Positions 6,950-15,312 are shown, counted from the stretch's first letter. The stretch: 37,505 nt of DNA from Lachnospiraceae bacterium (GCA_017461775.1 JAFTXD010000034.1:1-37505); one strand, 5' to 3'. The notes: generated from the sequence alone by a model not told the origin. Numbers and translations: made by a program.

Positions 6950-7363
6950 ATGTTTGAGAAATCAAAAAAAGTAATTTTAAGAGCATTAGTAGTTCCTGCT
7001 TGTATGGCAGTAATGTCAATGACGGCATTTGCCGGAAATAGTTTCGAGGGTTATGATACCAATGTTGGTATGCTTAATGGATCTGGTTATTCTAATACTC
7101 AGGTTAAGGCAACTTCCGGGGCAAATGGAGCCATTAATTCAACTAGTGTCAGCGGTGATTATTTAGTTGATGTGAGAATGGAGAAGAATGATGGTTCTGC
7201 ATGCGGTGATTGGTTCAGAGATCTTAATGATAATATGCAAACGGGTTATGTTATAGATGGCCATAAGGGACAAGCATATGGAGATAGTGTAAGATTGAAG
7301 TTTTCTAATGATTTAACTACGCTTGTGAAGGTACAGGTGGTTGGTACTTGGTGTAGTCAGTAA
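6950..7363 (+). CDS. Secreted 137-residue protein, bacteriocin-like or DUF2712-like context
   Basis: A Sec signal peptide covers residues 1-28 (basic start, hydrophobic core, MTAFA then cleavage before GNSF). The mature part is about 109 residues, rich in Gly, Ser, Asn and Thr, with two cysteines (85 and 135) that could form a disulfide, and ends VVGTWCSQ. The family is not recognised. Small secreted proteins followed by two membrane proteins and an ABC ATPase are known from lactococcin 972-type loci and from DUF2712 loci in Firmicutes; the resemblance is in gene order and the final beta-like VGxW stretch only. A strong AAGGAG site precedes the ATG. The operator-linked promoter suggests density-dependent expression. 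Confidence 0.75.
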   Translation: MFEKSKKVILRALVVPACMAVMSMTAFAGNSFEGYDTNVGMLNGSGYSNTQVKATSGANGAINSTSVSGDYLVDVRMEKNDGSACGDWFRDLNDNMQTGYVIDGHKGQAYGDSVRLKFSNDLTTLVKVQVVGTWCSQ

Positions 7364-7375
7364 AATTAATTTGTG

Positions 7376-7405
7376 TGCCGAGTGCACTGGTAAGTGTACT
7401 CGGCA
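7376..7405 (+). terminator. Intercistronic hairpin after the secreted-protein gene
   Basis: TGCCGAGTGCACT pairs with AGTGTACTCGGCA (one G-U) around a GGTA loop. No T-run follows. It may be a 3'-stabilising or partial-termination hairpin that keeps the secreted product more abundant than the transporter genes starting 16 bp later. Confidence 0.5.
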
Positions 7406-7420
7406 TATTGTGAGGAAAGT

Positions 7421-8158
7421 ATGACGAGTAGAAAATATAGAATATTAGAGTTTGGAGTTGTTATAATTGTTGGGTTGTTTGTGTATTGTATCAATATTTT
7501 AAGTGTTGCTAATAATACAACCTATAGGTATGCAATAGAAGTTTGGAATTATGGAAGATCTTTTTTGAATGTATTATATCCTGTTATTTTTACCGCGCCA
7601 TTTTGTTGGTTATTGTTTTATGAGCAAAACAGTTTTTACTGGCAATATATATACAACAGGATGATGCTTAAAGCGTATCTACGAAGAAGAGGTATTACTT
7701 TAATAGGTTTATCGTCTATAGCAATGTTTATTGTATCTGTTGGAGGGTTTGTATTTGCATACATAGTAGAGCCAATTGGAAGAGTGTTGGAGTATGAACC
7801 GATGATGACATATTTATTTTTAGGAACTTTTCAAATTGATAATCCGGTGGTATATGTTTTAGTTTTGTCGTGCTGGCGCGGAGTATTAGCTGGTTTATAC
7901 ACATTTTTTTCCATAATGATAACATTGTCTACAAAAAATATATTTGTTGCTATGACTAGTGCATTTGTATATTCCATAATGGAAAATTTTATTCTTGCGG
8001 TATTACAGGTTCCGGAATTAAGTATTTGTACTTCTTTTTACCCCAATAGACTAACTGGTTCGGCTATTTCCTATGGTAAGTTAGCTGTTGGGCCGATTAT
8101 TTTGCTGGTTATTACGTTACTAACGTATTTTTATAATAAATGGAAATATAAGAGATAG
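7421..8158 (+). CDS. Multi-pass membrane protein, putative ABC-2-like permease subunit
   Basis: A 245-residue integral membrane protein with about six hydrophobic segments: FGVVIIVGLFVYCI, VLYPVIFTAPFCWLLF, ITLIGLSSIAMFIVSVGGFV, LVLSCWRGVLAGLYTFF, VAMTSAFVYSIMENFIL and GPIILLVITLLTYFY. The ATG at 7421 has a GAGGAAAG site; an upstream in-frame start at 7394 lies within the hairpin and is less likely. It lies between the secreted protein and a second membrane protein, with the ATPase two genes on, so it probably forms part of a transporter for export of, or immunity to, the secreted protein. The family is not recognised by name. AT content is clearly higher than in the flanking housekeeping genes. 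Confidence 0.65.
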   Translation: MTSRKYRILEFGVVIIVGLFVYCINILSVANNTTYRYAIEVWNYGRSFLNVLYPVIFTAPFCWLLFYEQNSFYWQYIYNRMMLKAYLRRRGITLIGLSSIAMFIVSVGGFVFAYIVEPIGRVLEYEPMMTYLFLGTFQIDNPVVYVLVLSCWRGVLAGLYTFFSIMITLSTKNIFVAMTSAFVYSIMENFILAVLQVPELSICTSFYPNRLTGSAISYGKLAVGPIILLVITLLTYFYNKWKYKR

Positions 8159-8167
8159 AGGTGTTGT

Positions 8168-9697
8168 ATGCGCCAAATTACGAAGTATTATACAAAGGTT
8201 TTATTTTATGAATTTTATAATTTGAACTGGAAATTACTGCTTACAATAGCGGTTTTTTCTTTTTATACATCTTACAATTTAAAAGAGATAAGCGATTGTA
8301 CAATTTATGAATATTCGCTTTTGGCAATGAGTGATTACTACTACTTTATATTCTATTTTTTTATTTTATATACTACGTTGATATTCAAGTTAATCAAAAA
8401 TGAGAGTGAATTGATTATTATAAGGACGAAAAAATTTTTTTGCAATTATTTTAGCAAGCTTCTCGCGGTTGCGGTATTTACACTGAGTCTTTTGTTTTTG
8501 CACATCTTAATCGCTATGCTGTTAGGTGTGCCAAAATGTAATATGGAAAATCAGTTTGCTCTTTTGACGAATATTAGGGGCGATTATTCGAAGATTAATG
8601 CTATATATAGTGCTTATTTTAAAAACCCTGTTCAGGCTATTTTGGGGAGTTGTATATTCACATCATTAGGACTAATTTGTTATTCGGGAACTCTAATGCT
8701 GGTATCACATTTTCTTAATGAGAAATGTGCAATACTTTTAGTGATTATATCATTTTTTGCTACTGTTTTAGCTCTTCATGTAAATGTTGATAATGGTGCT
8801 CCTTATCTTTTTCTTATCAATTATCTTTTTTTTCATAGAGCAGTTATAAGTAATGTGTCTTTATATTTATTTTTAGGAATAGAGGTTTCTTTCTTTGTTT
8901 TTTTGCTACTGTGGACGAAATGCAGAGGTGTTTCTCATGCAAAGAAAATACTTCTTCCCGTTCGAATGTTGAATAATGTTTTTACAACAAAAAATATGGT
9001 GTTGTTTATATTTGTTATATTAGTATTATCAATCATGAATATACTAAAAAATTATGGTGGTGCAAATTCGGGGCTGGAATATGCCATATTGGGGTATGAC
9101 GGATACGGATTAGGATATTTAAATGTAGTAGAATTTTTTAATTTAATTATAATAAACGGGATTCCGATATATATCATCTCTACATATCTAAGTAGTAAAA
9201 ATTCTATGAGAAATATGGTCTTAATTAGGTATAACTCGAAAAAGAAATATTTTTTTCATCTGCAATGTTCTATGCTGATGATTATAATAATAGAAATGCT
9301 GGCTTATACCTTTTTTAATATATTGCTTGGAACTGGTGTTACATATGGTAATGACGTAAAAATTTCAGCTTTAGATGTACTACTGATTAGTGCTGTATTA
9401 AGAATATCTGAATTGATGTTTTTGGAAATATTATATTTGCTGTTATTTTCCGTTTTGAAAAATACAACATTTTCTTTCTTTTGTACTATGGCATTCTATC
9501 TGTTAATAGTGCTGTTTGATTATGAGTGGCTACCTTTTGGTTTATCGTCTATTAAGCGAATGATTGGCCTGGATAATGAGAGCATAAAAAATATGGCATT
9601 GACCTCATGTTTATTATTTTGGGGTATTTATGGTTTGGGATATTTATATTTAAACAAAAGTAAAACAATTGAAAAAATTATAGGTGAAAGGAATTGA
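8168..9697 (+). CDS. Large polytopic membrane protein of the ABC cassette
   Basis: A 509-residue protein with roughly eleven or twelve hydrophobic helices and few charged loops. An AGAGG site overlaps the stop region of the previous gene. It resembles, in size and position only, the large membrane proteins associated with bacteriocin ABC cassettes. It has no visible extracytoplasmic enzyme motif. Together with the 245-residue protein and the ATPase it would make one transporter. Codon use is extremely AT-rich, with many ATA and TTA codons, consistent with horizontal acquisition of the whole island. Its stop lies four bases before the chosen ATPase start. Confidence 0.65.
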   Translation: MRQITKYYTKVLFYEFYNLNWKLLLTIAVFSFYTSYNLKEISDCTIYEYSLLAMSDYYYFIFYFFILYTTLIFKLIKNESELIIIRTKKFFCNYFSKLLAVAVFTLSLLFLHILIAMLLGVPKCNMENQFALLTNIRGDYSKINAIYSAYFKNPVQAILGSCIFTSLGLICYSGTLMLVSHFLNEKCAILLVIISFFATVLALHVNVDNGAPYLFLINYLFFHRAVISNVSLYLFLGIEVSFFVFLLLWTKCRGVSHAKKILLPVRMLNNVFTTKNMVLFIFVILVLSIMNILKNYGGANSGLEYAILGYDGYGLGYLNVVEFFNLIIINGIPIYIISTYLSSKNSMRNMVLIRYNSKKKYFFHLQCSMLMIIIIEMLAYTFFNILLGTGVTYGNDVKISALDVLLISAVLRISELMFLEILYLLLFSVLKNTTFSFFCTMAFYLLIVLFDYEWLPFGLSSIKRMIGLDNESIKNMALTSCLLFWGIYGLGYLYLNKSKTIEKIIGERN

Positions 9698-9701
9698 TGT
9701 A

Positions 9702-10337
9702 ATGGAGAAAATTATAGAGCTGATAGGGGTAAAAAAGGTTTTTAAAGGGAATGAATTATTTTCAGATGTTAATTTGCAAATAGAAAAGGGAACAATAGTG
9801 GGATTTAAGGGAAGGAATGGTGTAGGGAAATCTGTTTTATTCAAAATGATTTCCGGCCTATATATGCCAGACGAAGGAAGTATATATGTAAGAGGGAAAA
9901 AAATAGGAGAGGACATCGACTACCCTTCTAATATGGGTATAATGATAGATACGCCGAGTTTTATCGAAGTTCTTTCCGGTTATGAAAATCTGCTTATGTT
10001 AGCAGAGATTAACGGTATAATAAGTGGTGATAGAATTAAAGAGGAGATGGTTAAATTTGGTTTAGACGCAAACAGCAAAAAAAGCGTGAAAAATTATTCC
10101 CTAGGAATGAGAGCAAAATTAGGAATCATTCAAGCAACTATGGAAGGACAGGATATAATCGTTTTAGATGAACCATTTAATGCGTTAGATGAGAAGTCTT
10201 GTGAGTATGTATATGCTCTAATTAAGACATTAAAGGCAAAAGGAGCCACTATTTTGTTGACATCACACAATCAATCAGATTTGGATGAATTATGTGACAT
10301 TCAATATTTGTTACCTACATTTACAGCATCGAATTAG
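9702..10337 (+). CDS. ABC transporter ATPase (BcrA-like subfamily)
   Basis: Energises the adjacent membrane proteins. The 211 residues include Walker A GRNGVGKS (Lys 43), the signature YSLGMRAKLGII, Walker B DIIVLDEPFNALD, and an H-loop TSHNQSDLDELCD. The expected Q-loop glutamine is replaced in IMIDTPSF, as I recall for bacitracin-type (BcrA) ATPases, which bind membrane permeases made of separate polypeptides. The ATG at 9702 is chosen with GAAAGGAA upstream; a GTG at 9684 is a weaker start. The C-terminus is short and ends LLPTFTASN instead of the usual strand-turn-strand, so a small 3' frameshift is possible, though core motifs are intact. Confidence 0.88.
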   Translation: MEKIIELIGVKKVFKGNELFSDVNLQIEKGTIVGFKGRNGVGKSVLFKMISGLYMPDEGSIYVRGKKIGEDIDYPSNMGIMIDTPSFIEVLSGYENLLMLAEINGIISGDRIKEEMVKFGLDANSKKSVKNYSLGMRAKLGIIQATMEGQDIIVLDEPFNALDEKSCEYVYALIKTLKAKGATILLTSHNQSDLDELCDIQYLLPTFTASN

Positions 10338-10357
10338 GATATGTTGGGAGAGTGAAT

Positions 10358-11011
10358 ATGAAGAAAAAATATTACATAGCAATTATCGCGTTGTTGGTGA
10401 TTTTAATAATAATGAATGCAGGCATGCTGAATAAAGGGAATGGAAGTCCTAATTTTGATGAGAATATCGTACAACTGATGACGCAGTACAATGAGGAGTA
10501 TGAAGGCATAGAGCTCACGGCCCCCATGGAAATTGTAGTGCATGAGATTTATTATGGCTCGTTTTCTGCTAAGGACGCGGACGAGATGCTTGTGGTATGT
10601 AAGGTATTAAACGCACCCCATGTGGCAGGGCTGGATAAGACTTTATGCGCTGTATTAGAGGCAGAGACATTGGAGCTGGTGGCATACGAGCAGTTCGAAG
10701 CGGATAAGGTAGTGACTGCATGTGTGAAAAATAGTGAAGGTCAGAGCCGGATTTTGGTTTCCGCGGTTGCCGGTAGTCAGGGCTTTTATTCACAAATGCT
10801 CAGTCTTTTTTCTGTTGAGGATAAGCAATGGGTAAGTATTCCACAGGAGAACTTGGATTACTTTGGTGAGGAAGCTTATTACTTTGTGGGGGAAAATTGT
10901 CTCATCGTGTCCTCGTCTGCTAGTGAGTTAAAGACGGAGGAAATCGTAGCCGTGCTTCATTGGGATGCATATGCGGAGCAATTTGTTGCAGAGAATACTA
11001 GTGGTAATTGA
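10358..11011 (+). CDS. Membrane-anchored extracellular protein of unknown function
   Basis: A 217-residue protein with one N-terminal hydrophobic segment (YYIAIIALLVILIIMNAGML) acting as an uncleaved anchor or signal, then a soluble domain rich in acidic residues and beta-like stretches such as DEMLVVCKVLNAP and EIVAVLHWDAYAEQF. The ATG at 10358 follows GGGAGAG closely; a GTG two codons upstream is the alternative. It starts 20 bp after the ATPase gene, so it may be the last gene of that operon, although its base composition is less AT-rich. No family is recognised. Immunity to the secreted protein is only a positional guess. Confidence 0.6.
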   Translation: MKKKYYIAIIALLVILIIMNAGMLNKGNGSPNFDENIVQLMTQYNEEYEGIELTAPMEIVVHEIYYGSFSAKDADEMLVVCKVLNAPHVAGLDKTLCAVLEAETLELVAYEQFEADKVVTACVKNSEGQSRILVSAVAGSQGFYSQMLSLFSVEDKQWVSIPQENLDYFGEEAYYFVGENCLIVSSSASELKTEEIVAVLHWDAYAEQFVAENTSGN

Positions 11012-11100
11012 ACGGCGAAAAAGCTGGATAATCGTGTGCAGCTTTATCTGGATGAGAGAAAATAGGTATTTGCCGGCAGCATACAGGAATATAGCACTAT

Positions 11101-11129
11101 TTGACAATATACGTAAAACAACGTATAAT
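11101..11129 (+). promoter_or_regulatory. Consensus promoter
   Basis: TTGACA at 11101-11106, 17-bp spacer, TATAAT at 11124-11129: a perfect sigma-A consensus, implying strong expression of the small membrane protein gene at 11172. Confidence 0.88.
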
Positions 11130-11171
11130 TTCTCATGATAATATTATTTTCTTACATAGGAGGAAAAATTC

Positions 11172-11588
11172 ATGGAAAAGACAAAATTAGGCATTTCTGT
11201 TGGTTTCTTTGGTGCGATGGTGTTCCTTATTGCACTGGGCGGAGGTATGACTCCACTTTTATTACTTGCAGGTTATGTATTCTTTAAGGAAGAGAATGTA
11301 TGGCTGAAGAAGAATGTAGTGAAGGCTATCGCTGTATTATTAGTATATTACATTGCATATTATGCATTGGGACTTATCCCTGATGTACTTGGTGTATTGT
11401 TTGATACCCTTGGTTTATTTGGAGCACAGGTTTCTTTATCCTTCATCAATAATCTGGTTTACATTTTGAGAGATATTGTAGCACTGCTTAGAACCTTAGT
11501 CTTATTATTAAGCGGTTTATCTGCACTGAATATGGGAACCATCAAGGTTGCTTTCATCGATAACCTGATTGAGAAACACTTGAACTAA
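11172..11588 (+). CDS. Small integral membrane protein of unknown function
   Basis: A 138-residue protein with about four hydrophobic segments: GISVGFFGAMVFLIALGGG with PLLLLAGYVFF, VVKAIAVLLVYYIAYYALGL, and a C-terminal LVYILRDIVALLRTLVLLL. Charged residues are confined to short loops (FKEENVWLKKN). An AGGAGG site precedes the ATG. It is a single-gene transcript: a perfect-consensus promoter lies just upstream and a strong terminator follows. The strong promoter suggests an abundant protein. No function is assigned; the size and helix count recall small membrane proteins annotated only as hypothetical. Confidence 0.7.
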   Translation: MEKTKLGISVGFFGAMVFLIALGGGMTPLLLLAGYVFFKEENVWLKKNVVKAIAVLLVYYIAYYALGLIPDVLGVLFDTLGLFGAQVSLSFINNLVYILRDIVALLRTLVLLLSGLSALNMGTIKVAFIDNLIEKHLN

Positions 11589-11605
11589 TTTTATAAGGTC
11601 ATTTT

Positions 11606-11636
11606 GGGGCGCAGAATTGTTTCTGCGCCCTTTTTG
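11606..11636 (+). terminator. Rho-independent terminator
   Basis: GGGCGCAGAA (11607-11616) pairs with TTCTGCGCCC (11621-11630) around TTGT, followed by TTTTT. Confidence 0.92.
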
Positions 11637-11679
11637 TGCTATGATTTGTTTATCTGTTTTTATACAAGGAGTAGTTTTT

Positions 11680-13419
11680 ATGAAAAAATTATTTGTGTAC
11701 TTAAAAGGTTATACCAAAGAATGTGTCCTTGCGCCTTTGTTTAAGCTGCTGGAAGCATCCTTTGAGCTGTTTATTCCCCTTGTTATCGCATCCATCGTGG
11801 ATAAAGGAATCAGTACCCAGGATACGGGCTACATATTAAAAATGGGCGGTATTCTCTTACTGCTGGCCATCGTTGGTCTTGTCAGTGCAGTGACTGCTCA
11901 GTTTTTTGCGGCAAGGGCAGCAGTGGGCTTTGCGGGGAAGCTTAGAAGTGCTTTATTTGCCCATGTTCAGGGACTGAGCTATACCAATCTGGACAAGGCA
12001 GGAACCTCTACCTTAATCACTCGTATGACCAGTGATATCAATCAGGTGCAGTCCGGTGTAAATATGGTATTGAGACTGTTCCTTCGTTCTCCGATTATCG
12101 TATTTGGTGCTATGATTATGGCCTTTACCATTGATGTAAAGAGTGCCCTGATTTTTGTGGTAGCCATCCCACTTCTTGCCATCGTGGTATTTGGTGTGAT
12201 GATGGTGACCATTCCTCTTTATCGTAAGGTGCAGAGCAGTCTGGATAAGGTGTTGGGGATTACCAGAGAGAATCTGACAGGTGTTCGTGTGATTCGTGCT
12301 TTCCATAAGGAGGCAGAGGAGCAGGAGAAGTTTGGGAATTTAAATGATACGCTGGTGGATTTACAGAACTTTGTAGGAAAAATCAGTGCCATTATGAACC
12401 CGGTTACCTATGTGATTGTCAACGGTGCCATTGTTCTTCTCATCTATACCGGTGCGGTGCAGGTAAATGTGGGCAATCTGACCCAGGGTGAGGTTGTGGC
12501 AATTATTAACTACATGTCCCAGATTCTGGTGGAGCTGGTGAAGCTGGCAAATCTGATTGTGACAGTGACCAAGGCCATGGCCTGCGGCGACCGTGTGGCT
12601 GCGGTATTTGAAATTAAAAACGAAGAGATTGCTCCGGCAGAAAAGTTTTTGGCAAAGGGAGCAGAAGTTCCCTATATTGCTTTTCAGAATGTGTCTTTGA
12701 AATATAATGGAGCCGGAGAAGAGACTCTGACAAATATCAATTTCTCCGTGAAAAAGGGAGAAACCATCGGCGTTATCGGTGGTACGGGATGTGGTAAAAC
12801 CTCTTTGGTAAATATGATTGCGGGATTTTATAAGGCCACCAGTGGAGGTGTGTTTGTAAATGGCACAGATATTAAGGAACTGCCGGCGGAGAAGCTGGGA
12901 GATATGGTAGGAATCGTTCCTCAGAAGGCGGTGCTTTTTAAGGGAACTATCCGCAGTAATCTTCTGTGGGGAAACAAGGATGCCACGGAGGAGCAGCTTT
13001 GGGAGGCAATTACTCTTGCCCAGGCCAGGGAAGTGGTAGAGGGCAAGGATGGTAAGCTGGATGCCCATGTGGCTCAGAATGGTAAGAATTTATCCGGTGG
13101 ACAGCGGCAGCGTCTGACCATTGCCAGAGCTCTGGTGAAAAAGCCGGAAATTCTGATTTTGGATGACAGTGCATCCGCACTTGACTATGCTACGGATGCA
13201 AAGCTTCGGTCAGCTCTGAAGACCATTGAGGATACGACGACTACCTTCATTGTATCCCAGAGAGCATCCACCATTCTTCATGCAGACCAGATTATTGTAC
13301 TGGAGGACGGCGAACTGGCGGGTATCGGTACCCATGAGCAGCTGTTAGCGACCTGTGAGGTGTATCAGGAAATTTATTATTCTCAGTATCCAAAGGAGGG
13401 AGGGGCAGCAAATGAATAA
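11680..13419 (+). CDS. Heterodimeric ABC exporter, subunit with degenerate ATP site
   Basis: A half-exporter of 579 residues: an N-terminal six-helix ABC type-1 membrane domain and a C-terminal nucleotide-binding domain. Walker A is GGTGCGKTS (Lys 373) and the signature is LSGGQRQRLTIARAL. Walker B reads ILILDDSASALD, so the catalytic glutamate is Asp 496, and the switch histidine is Gln 527 in VSQRAS. These two changes define the degenerate-site partner of heterodimeric exporters such as BmrC/LmrC/TM287. ATG 11680 has an AAGGAG site; the earlier frame start at 11617 lies in the terminator of the previous gene. It overlaps the partner gene by eight bases. Likely role: drug or lipid efflux. 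Confidence 0.92.
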   Translation: MKKLFVYLKGYTKECVLAPLFKLLEASFELFIPLVIASIVDKGISTQDTGYILKMGGILLLLAIVGLVSAVTAQFFAARAAVGFAGKLRSALFAHVQGLSYTNLDKAGTSTLITRMTSDINQVQSGVNMVLRLFLRSPIIVFGAMIMAFTIDVKSALIFVVAIPLLAIVVFGVMMVTIPLYRKVQSSLDKVLGITRENLTGVRVIRAFHKEAEEQEKFGNLNDTLVDLQNFVGKISAIMNPVTYVIVNGAIVLLIYTGAVQVNVGNLTQGEVVAIINYMSQILVELVKLANLIVTVTKAMACGDRVAAVFEIKNEEIAPAEKFLAKGAEVPYIAFQNVSLKYNGAGEETLTNINFSVKKGETIGVIGGTGCGKTSLVNMIAGFYKATSGGVFVNGTDIKELPAEKLGDMVGIVPQKAVLFKGTIRSNLLWGNKDATEEQLWEAITLAQAREVVEGKDGKLDAHVAQNGKNLSGGQRQRLTIARALVKKPEILILDDSASALDYATDAKLRSALKTIEDTTTTFIVSQRASTILHADQIIVLEDGELAGIGTHEQLLATCEVYQEIYYSQYPKEGGAANE

Positions 13420-15160
13420 GAAGAGTAATCAGCTTGTGATTATGAAAAAGATTTTGCGATATATTCGTAAATACCGATTTTTTGTGGGGCTGTCCATTTT
13501 ACTTGCTGCACTGACTGTGGCTCTGACCTTATATGTGCCCATTTTAACCGGTGATGCAGTGGACCTTATCATTGATAAGGGACTGGTGGATATGCCGGGG
13601 ATCTTTGGGATACTTAAAAAAATTGTGATTGCCATGATTTTAACTGCGGTATTCCAGTGGATTATGAATACGGCAAATAATTATATTACCTATAATGTAA
13701 TCAAGGACGTGCGCAGGGATGCCTTTGCAAGGCTGCAAAAGCTGCCATTAAAGTATCTGGATGGTCACGCCACCGGAGATATTGTAAGCCGTGTCATTGC
13801 GGACGTGGATACCTTTGCGGACGGTCTGCTGATGGGCTTTACCCAGCTGTTTACCGGAGTGATTACCATTTTCGGTACGCTGTTTTTTATGTTGATGACC
13901 AATGTACCTATTACTTTGGTGGTAGTGTGTATCACACCCCTGTCCTTTGTGGTGGCAAAGTTTATTGCCCAGAGCACCCATAATATGTTTTCCTTACAAT
14001 CCACTGCCAGAGGGGAGCAGACCTCACTTGTGGAGGAGATGATAGGAAATCAGAAGGTGGTAAAGGCCTTCCATCGGGAGGATAAGGTTATTCAGGAATT
14101 TGAGGAAATCAATGAGAGGCTGGAGAAGTATTCTTTGAAGGCGATTTTCTTTTCCTCACTTACGAATCCCTGTACCCGTTTTGTGAACAGTATTGTTTAT
14201 GCGGGAGTGGGCGTGTTTGGTGCCTTTGTAGCCATAAGTGGTGGTATCAGTGTGGGAAGATTATCCTGTCTTCTTAGCTATGCAAACCAGTACACCAAGC
14301 CCTTTAACGAGATTTCCGGTGTCATTACGGAGCTTCAGAATGCTATAATTTGTGCGGGAAGAATCTTTGAACTGATAGAGCAGGAGCCTCAGATACCGGA
14401 TGCAGAGGATGCAAAAGTGCTTACAGATGCACAGGGTATTGTGGAGCTGGAGAATGTGGACTTCTCTTATGTGCCTGAGAAGGAGCTGATTAAGGATTTC
14501 AATCTCCAGGTAAAGCCGGGGCAGAGAGTGGCTATCGTTGGCCCCACCGGCTGCGGAAAGACAACGGTTATCAATCTGCTTATGCGTTTTTATGATGTGA
14601 ATAAAGGAGCTATCAAGGTGGATGGAACGGATATCCGGGATATTACCAGAGGAAGTCTGCGTACCAGCTATGGTATGGTGCTGCAGGAGACCTGGCTTCG
14701 CGGGGGAACCATTTTGGACAATATTCGTACCGGCAGGCCGGAGGCTACGGAGGAAGAGGTAATCGCGGCGGCAAAGGCGGCACATGCCCACAGCTTTATT
14801 AAGCGTCTGCCGGAGGGCTATCATACGGTGATTACAGAGGACGGTGGGAGCTTGTCCCAGGGGCAGAAGCAGCTTCTTTGCATTGCCAGGGTTATGCTCT
14901 GTCTGCCACCTATGCTGATTTTGGATGAGGCGACCTCCTCTATCGATACCAGAACGGAGCAGCAGATTCAGCATGCCTTCGGAAGAATGATGGAGGGCAG
15001 AACCAGCTTTATTGTAGCTCATAGATTATCTACCATCCGGGAGGCGGATATCATTCTGGTAATGAAGGATGGTAATATTATCGAGCAGGGAAATCACGAG
15101 ACACTGCTTGCTAAGGGTGGTTTTTACAGTGAATTATACAATAGTCAGTTCGCCGGATGA
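13412..15160 (+). CDS. Heterodimeric ABC exporter, catalytic subunit
   Basis: The partner half-exporter, 582 residues, with a six-helix membrane domain and a nucleotide-binding domain that has intact catalytic residues: Walker A GPTGCGKTT (Lys 383), Walker B MLILDEATSSID (Glu 506) and switch His 537 in VAHRLST. Its signature is LSQGQKQLLCIARVM, where glutamine replaces the second residue, as is usual in the consensus-Walker partner of BmrCD/LmrCD-type pumps. The ATG at 13412 lies inside the end of the upstream gene (overlap ATGAATAA) and follows GGGAGGGG, giving translational coupling and balanced subunit amounts. The substrate cannot be told from sequence. Confidence 0.92.
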   Translation: MNKKSNQLVIMKKILRYIRKYRFFVGLSILLAALTVALTLYVPILTGDAVDLIIDKGLVDMPGIFGILKKIVIAMILTAVFQWIMNTANNYITYNVIKDVRRDAFARLQKLPLKYLDGHATGDIVSRVIADVDTFADGLLMGFTQLFTGVITIFGTLFFMLMTNVPITLVVVCITPLSFVVAKFIAQSTHNMFSLQSTARGEQTSLVEEMIGNQKVVKAFHREDKVIQEFEEINERLEKYSLKAIFFSSLTNPCTRFVNSIVYAGVGVFGAFVAISGGISVGRLSCLLSYANQYTKPFNEISGVITELQNAIICAGRIFELIEQEPQIPDAEDAKVLTDAQGIVELENVDFSYVPEKELIKDFNLQVKPGQRVAIVGPTGCGKTTVINLLMRFYDVNKGAIKVDGTDIRDITRGSLRTSYGMVLQETWLRGGTILDNIRTGRPEATEEEVIAAAKAAHAHSFIKRLPEGYHTVITEDGGSLSQGQKQLLCIARVMLCLPPMLILDEATSSIDTRTEQQIQHAFGRMMEGRTSFIVAHRLSTIREADIILVMKDGNIIEQGNHETLLAKGGFYSELYNSQFAG

Positions 15161-15301
15161 TGCAGAGCCGTGCAGCTTTAACATGTCACCCCTGCAAGCT
15201 TGTTTGCAAGGGAGTGACATGATAAAGCTATGCGGCGAGAAGCCGCGCGTGAGCAAAAGGAAAGCAGCGAAGCTGCGATTTTGCGAATGTGGGCTCTGCA
15301 T
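15160..15301. repeat. Multi-hairpin palindromic element or structured RNA
   Basis: Outer arms ATGCAGAGCC (15160-15169) and GGCTCTGCAT (15292-15301) are perfect complements. They enclose three hairpins: a long stem 15174-15229 containing CATGTCAC/GTGACATG, GCGGC-GAGAA-GCCGC at 15232-15246, and a nested GCAAAA/TTTTGC with GCAGC-GAA-GCTGC at 15253-15284. The fold is a four-way junction of about 140 nt. It starts on the last base of the ABC exporter stop codon and has no U-tract, so it is not a simple terminator. It could be a dispersed palindromic repeat, a non-autonomous mobile element, or a structured 3'-UTR RNA. Confidence 0.6.
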
Positions 15302-15312
15302 TATCGATGTGT

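Noticed and set aside
11021-11045. AAAGCTG/CAGCTTT hairpin as terminator after the gene at 10358
   Set aside because: The stem is short, the loop long, and no T-run follows.
12361-13068. Long minus-strand frames (up to 235 codons) inside the ABC exporter genes
   Set aside because: Antisense shadows of strongly coding sequence, rich in His, Leu and Ile codons that mirror the sense strand, with no translation signals.
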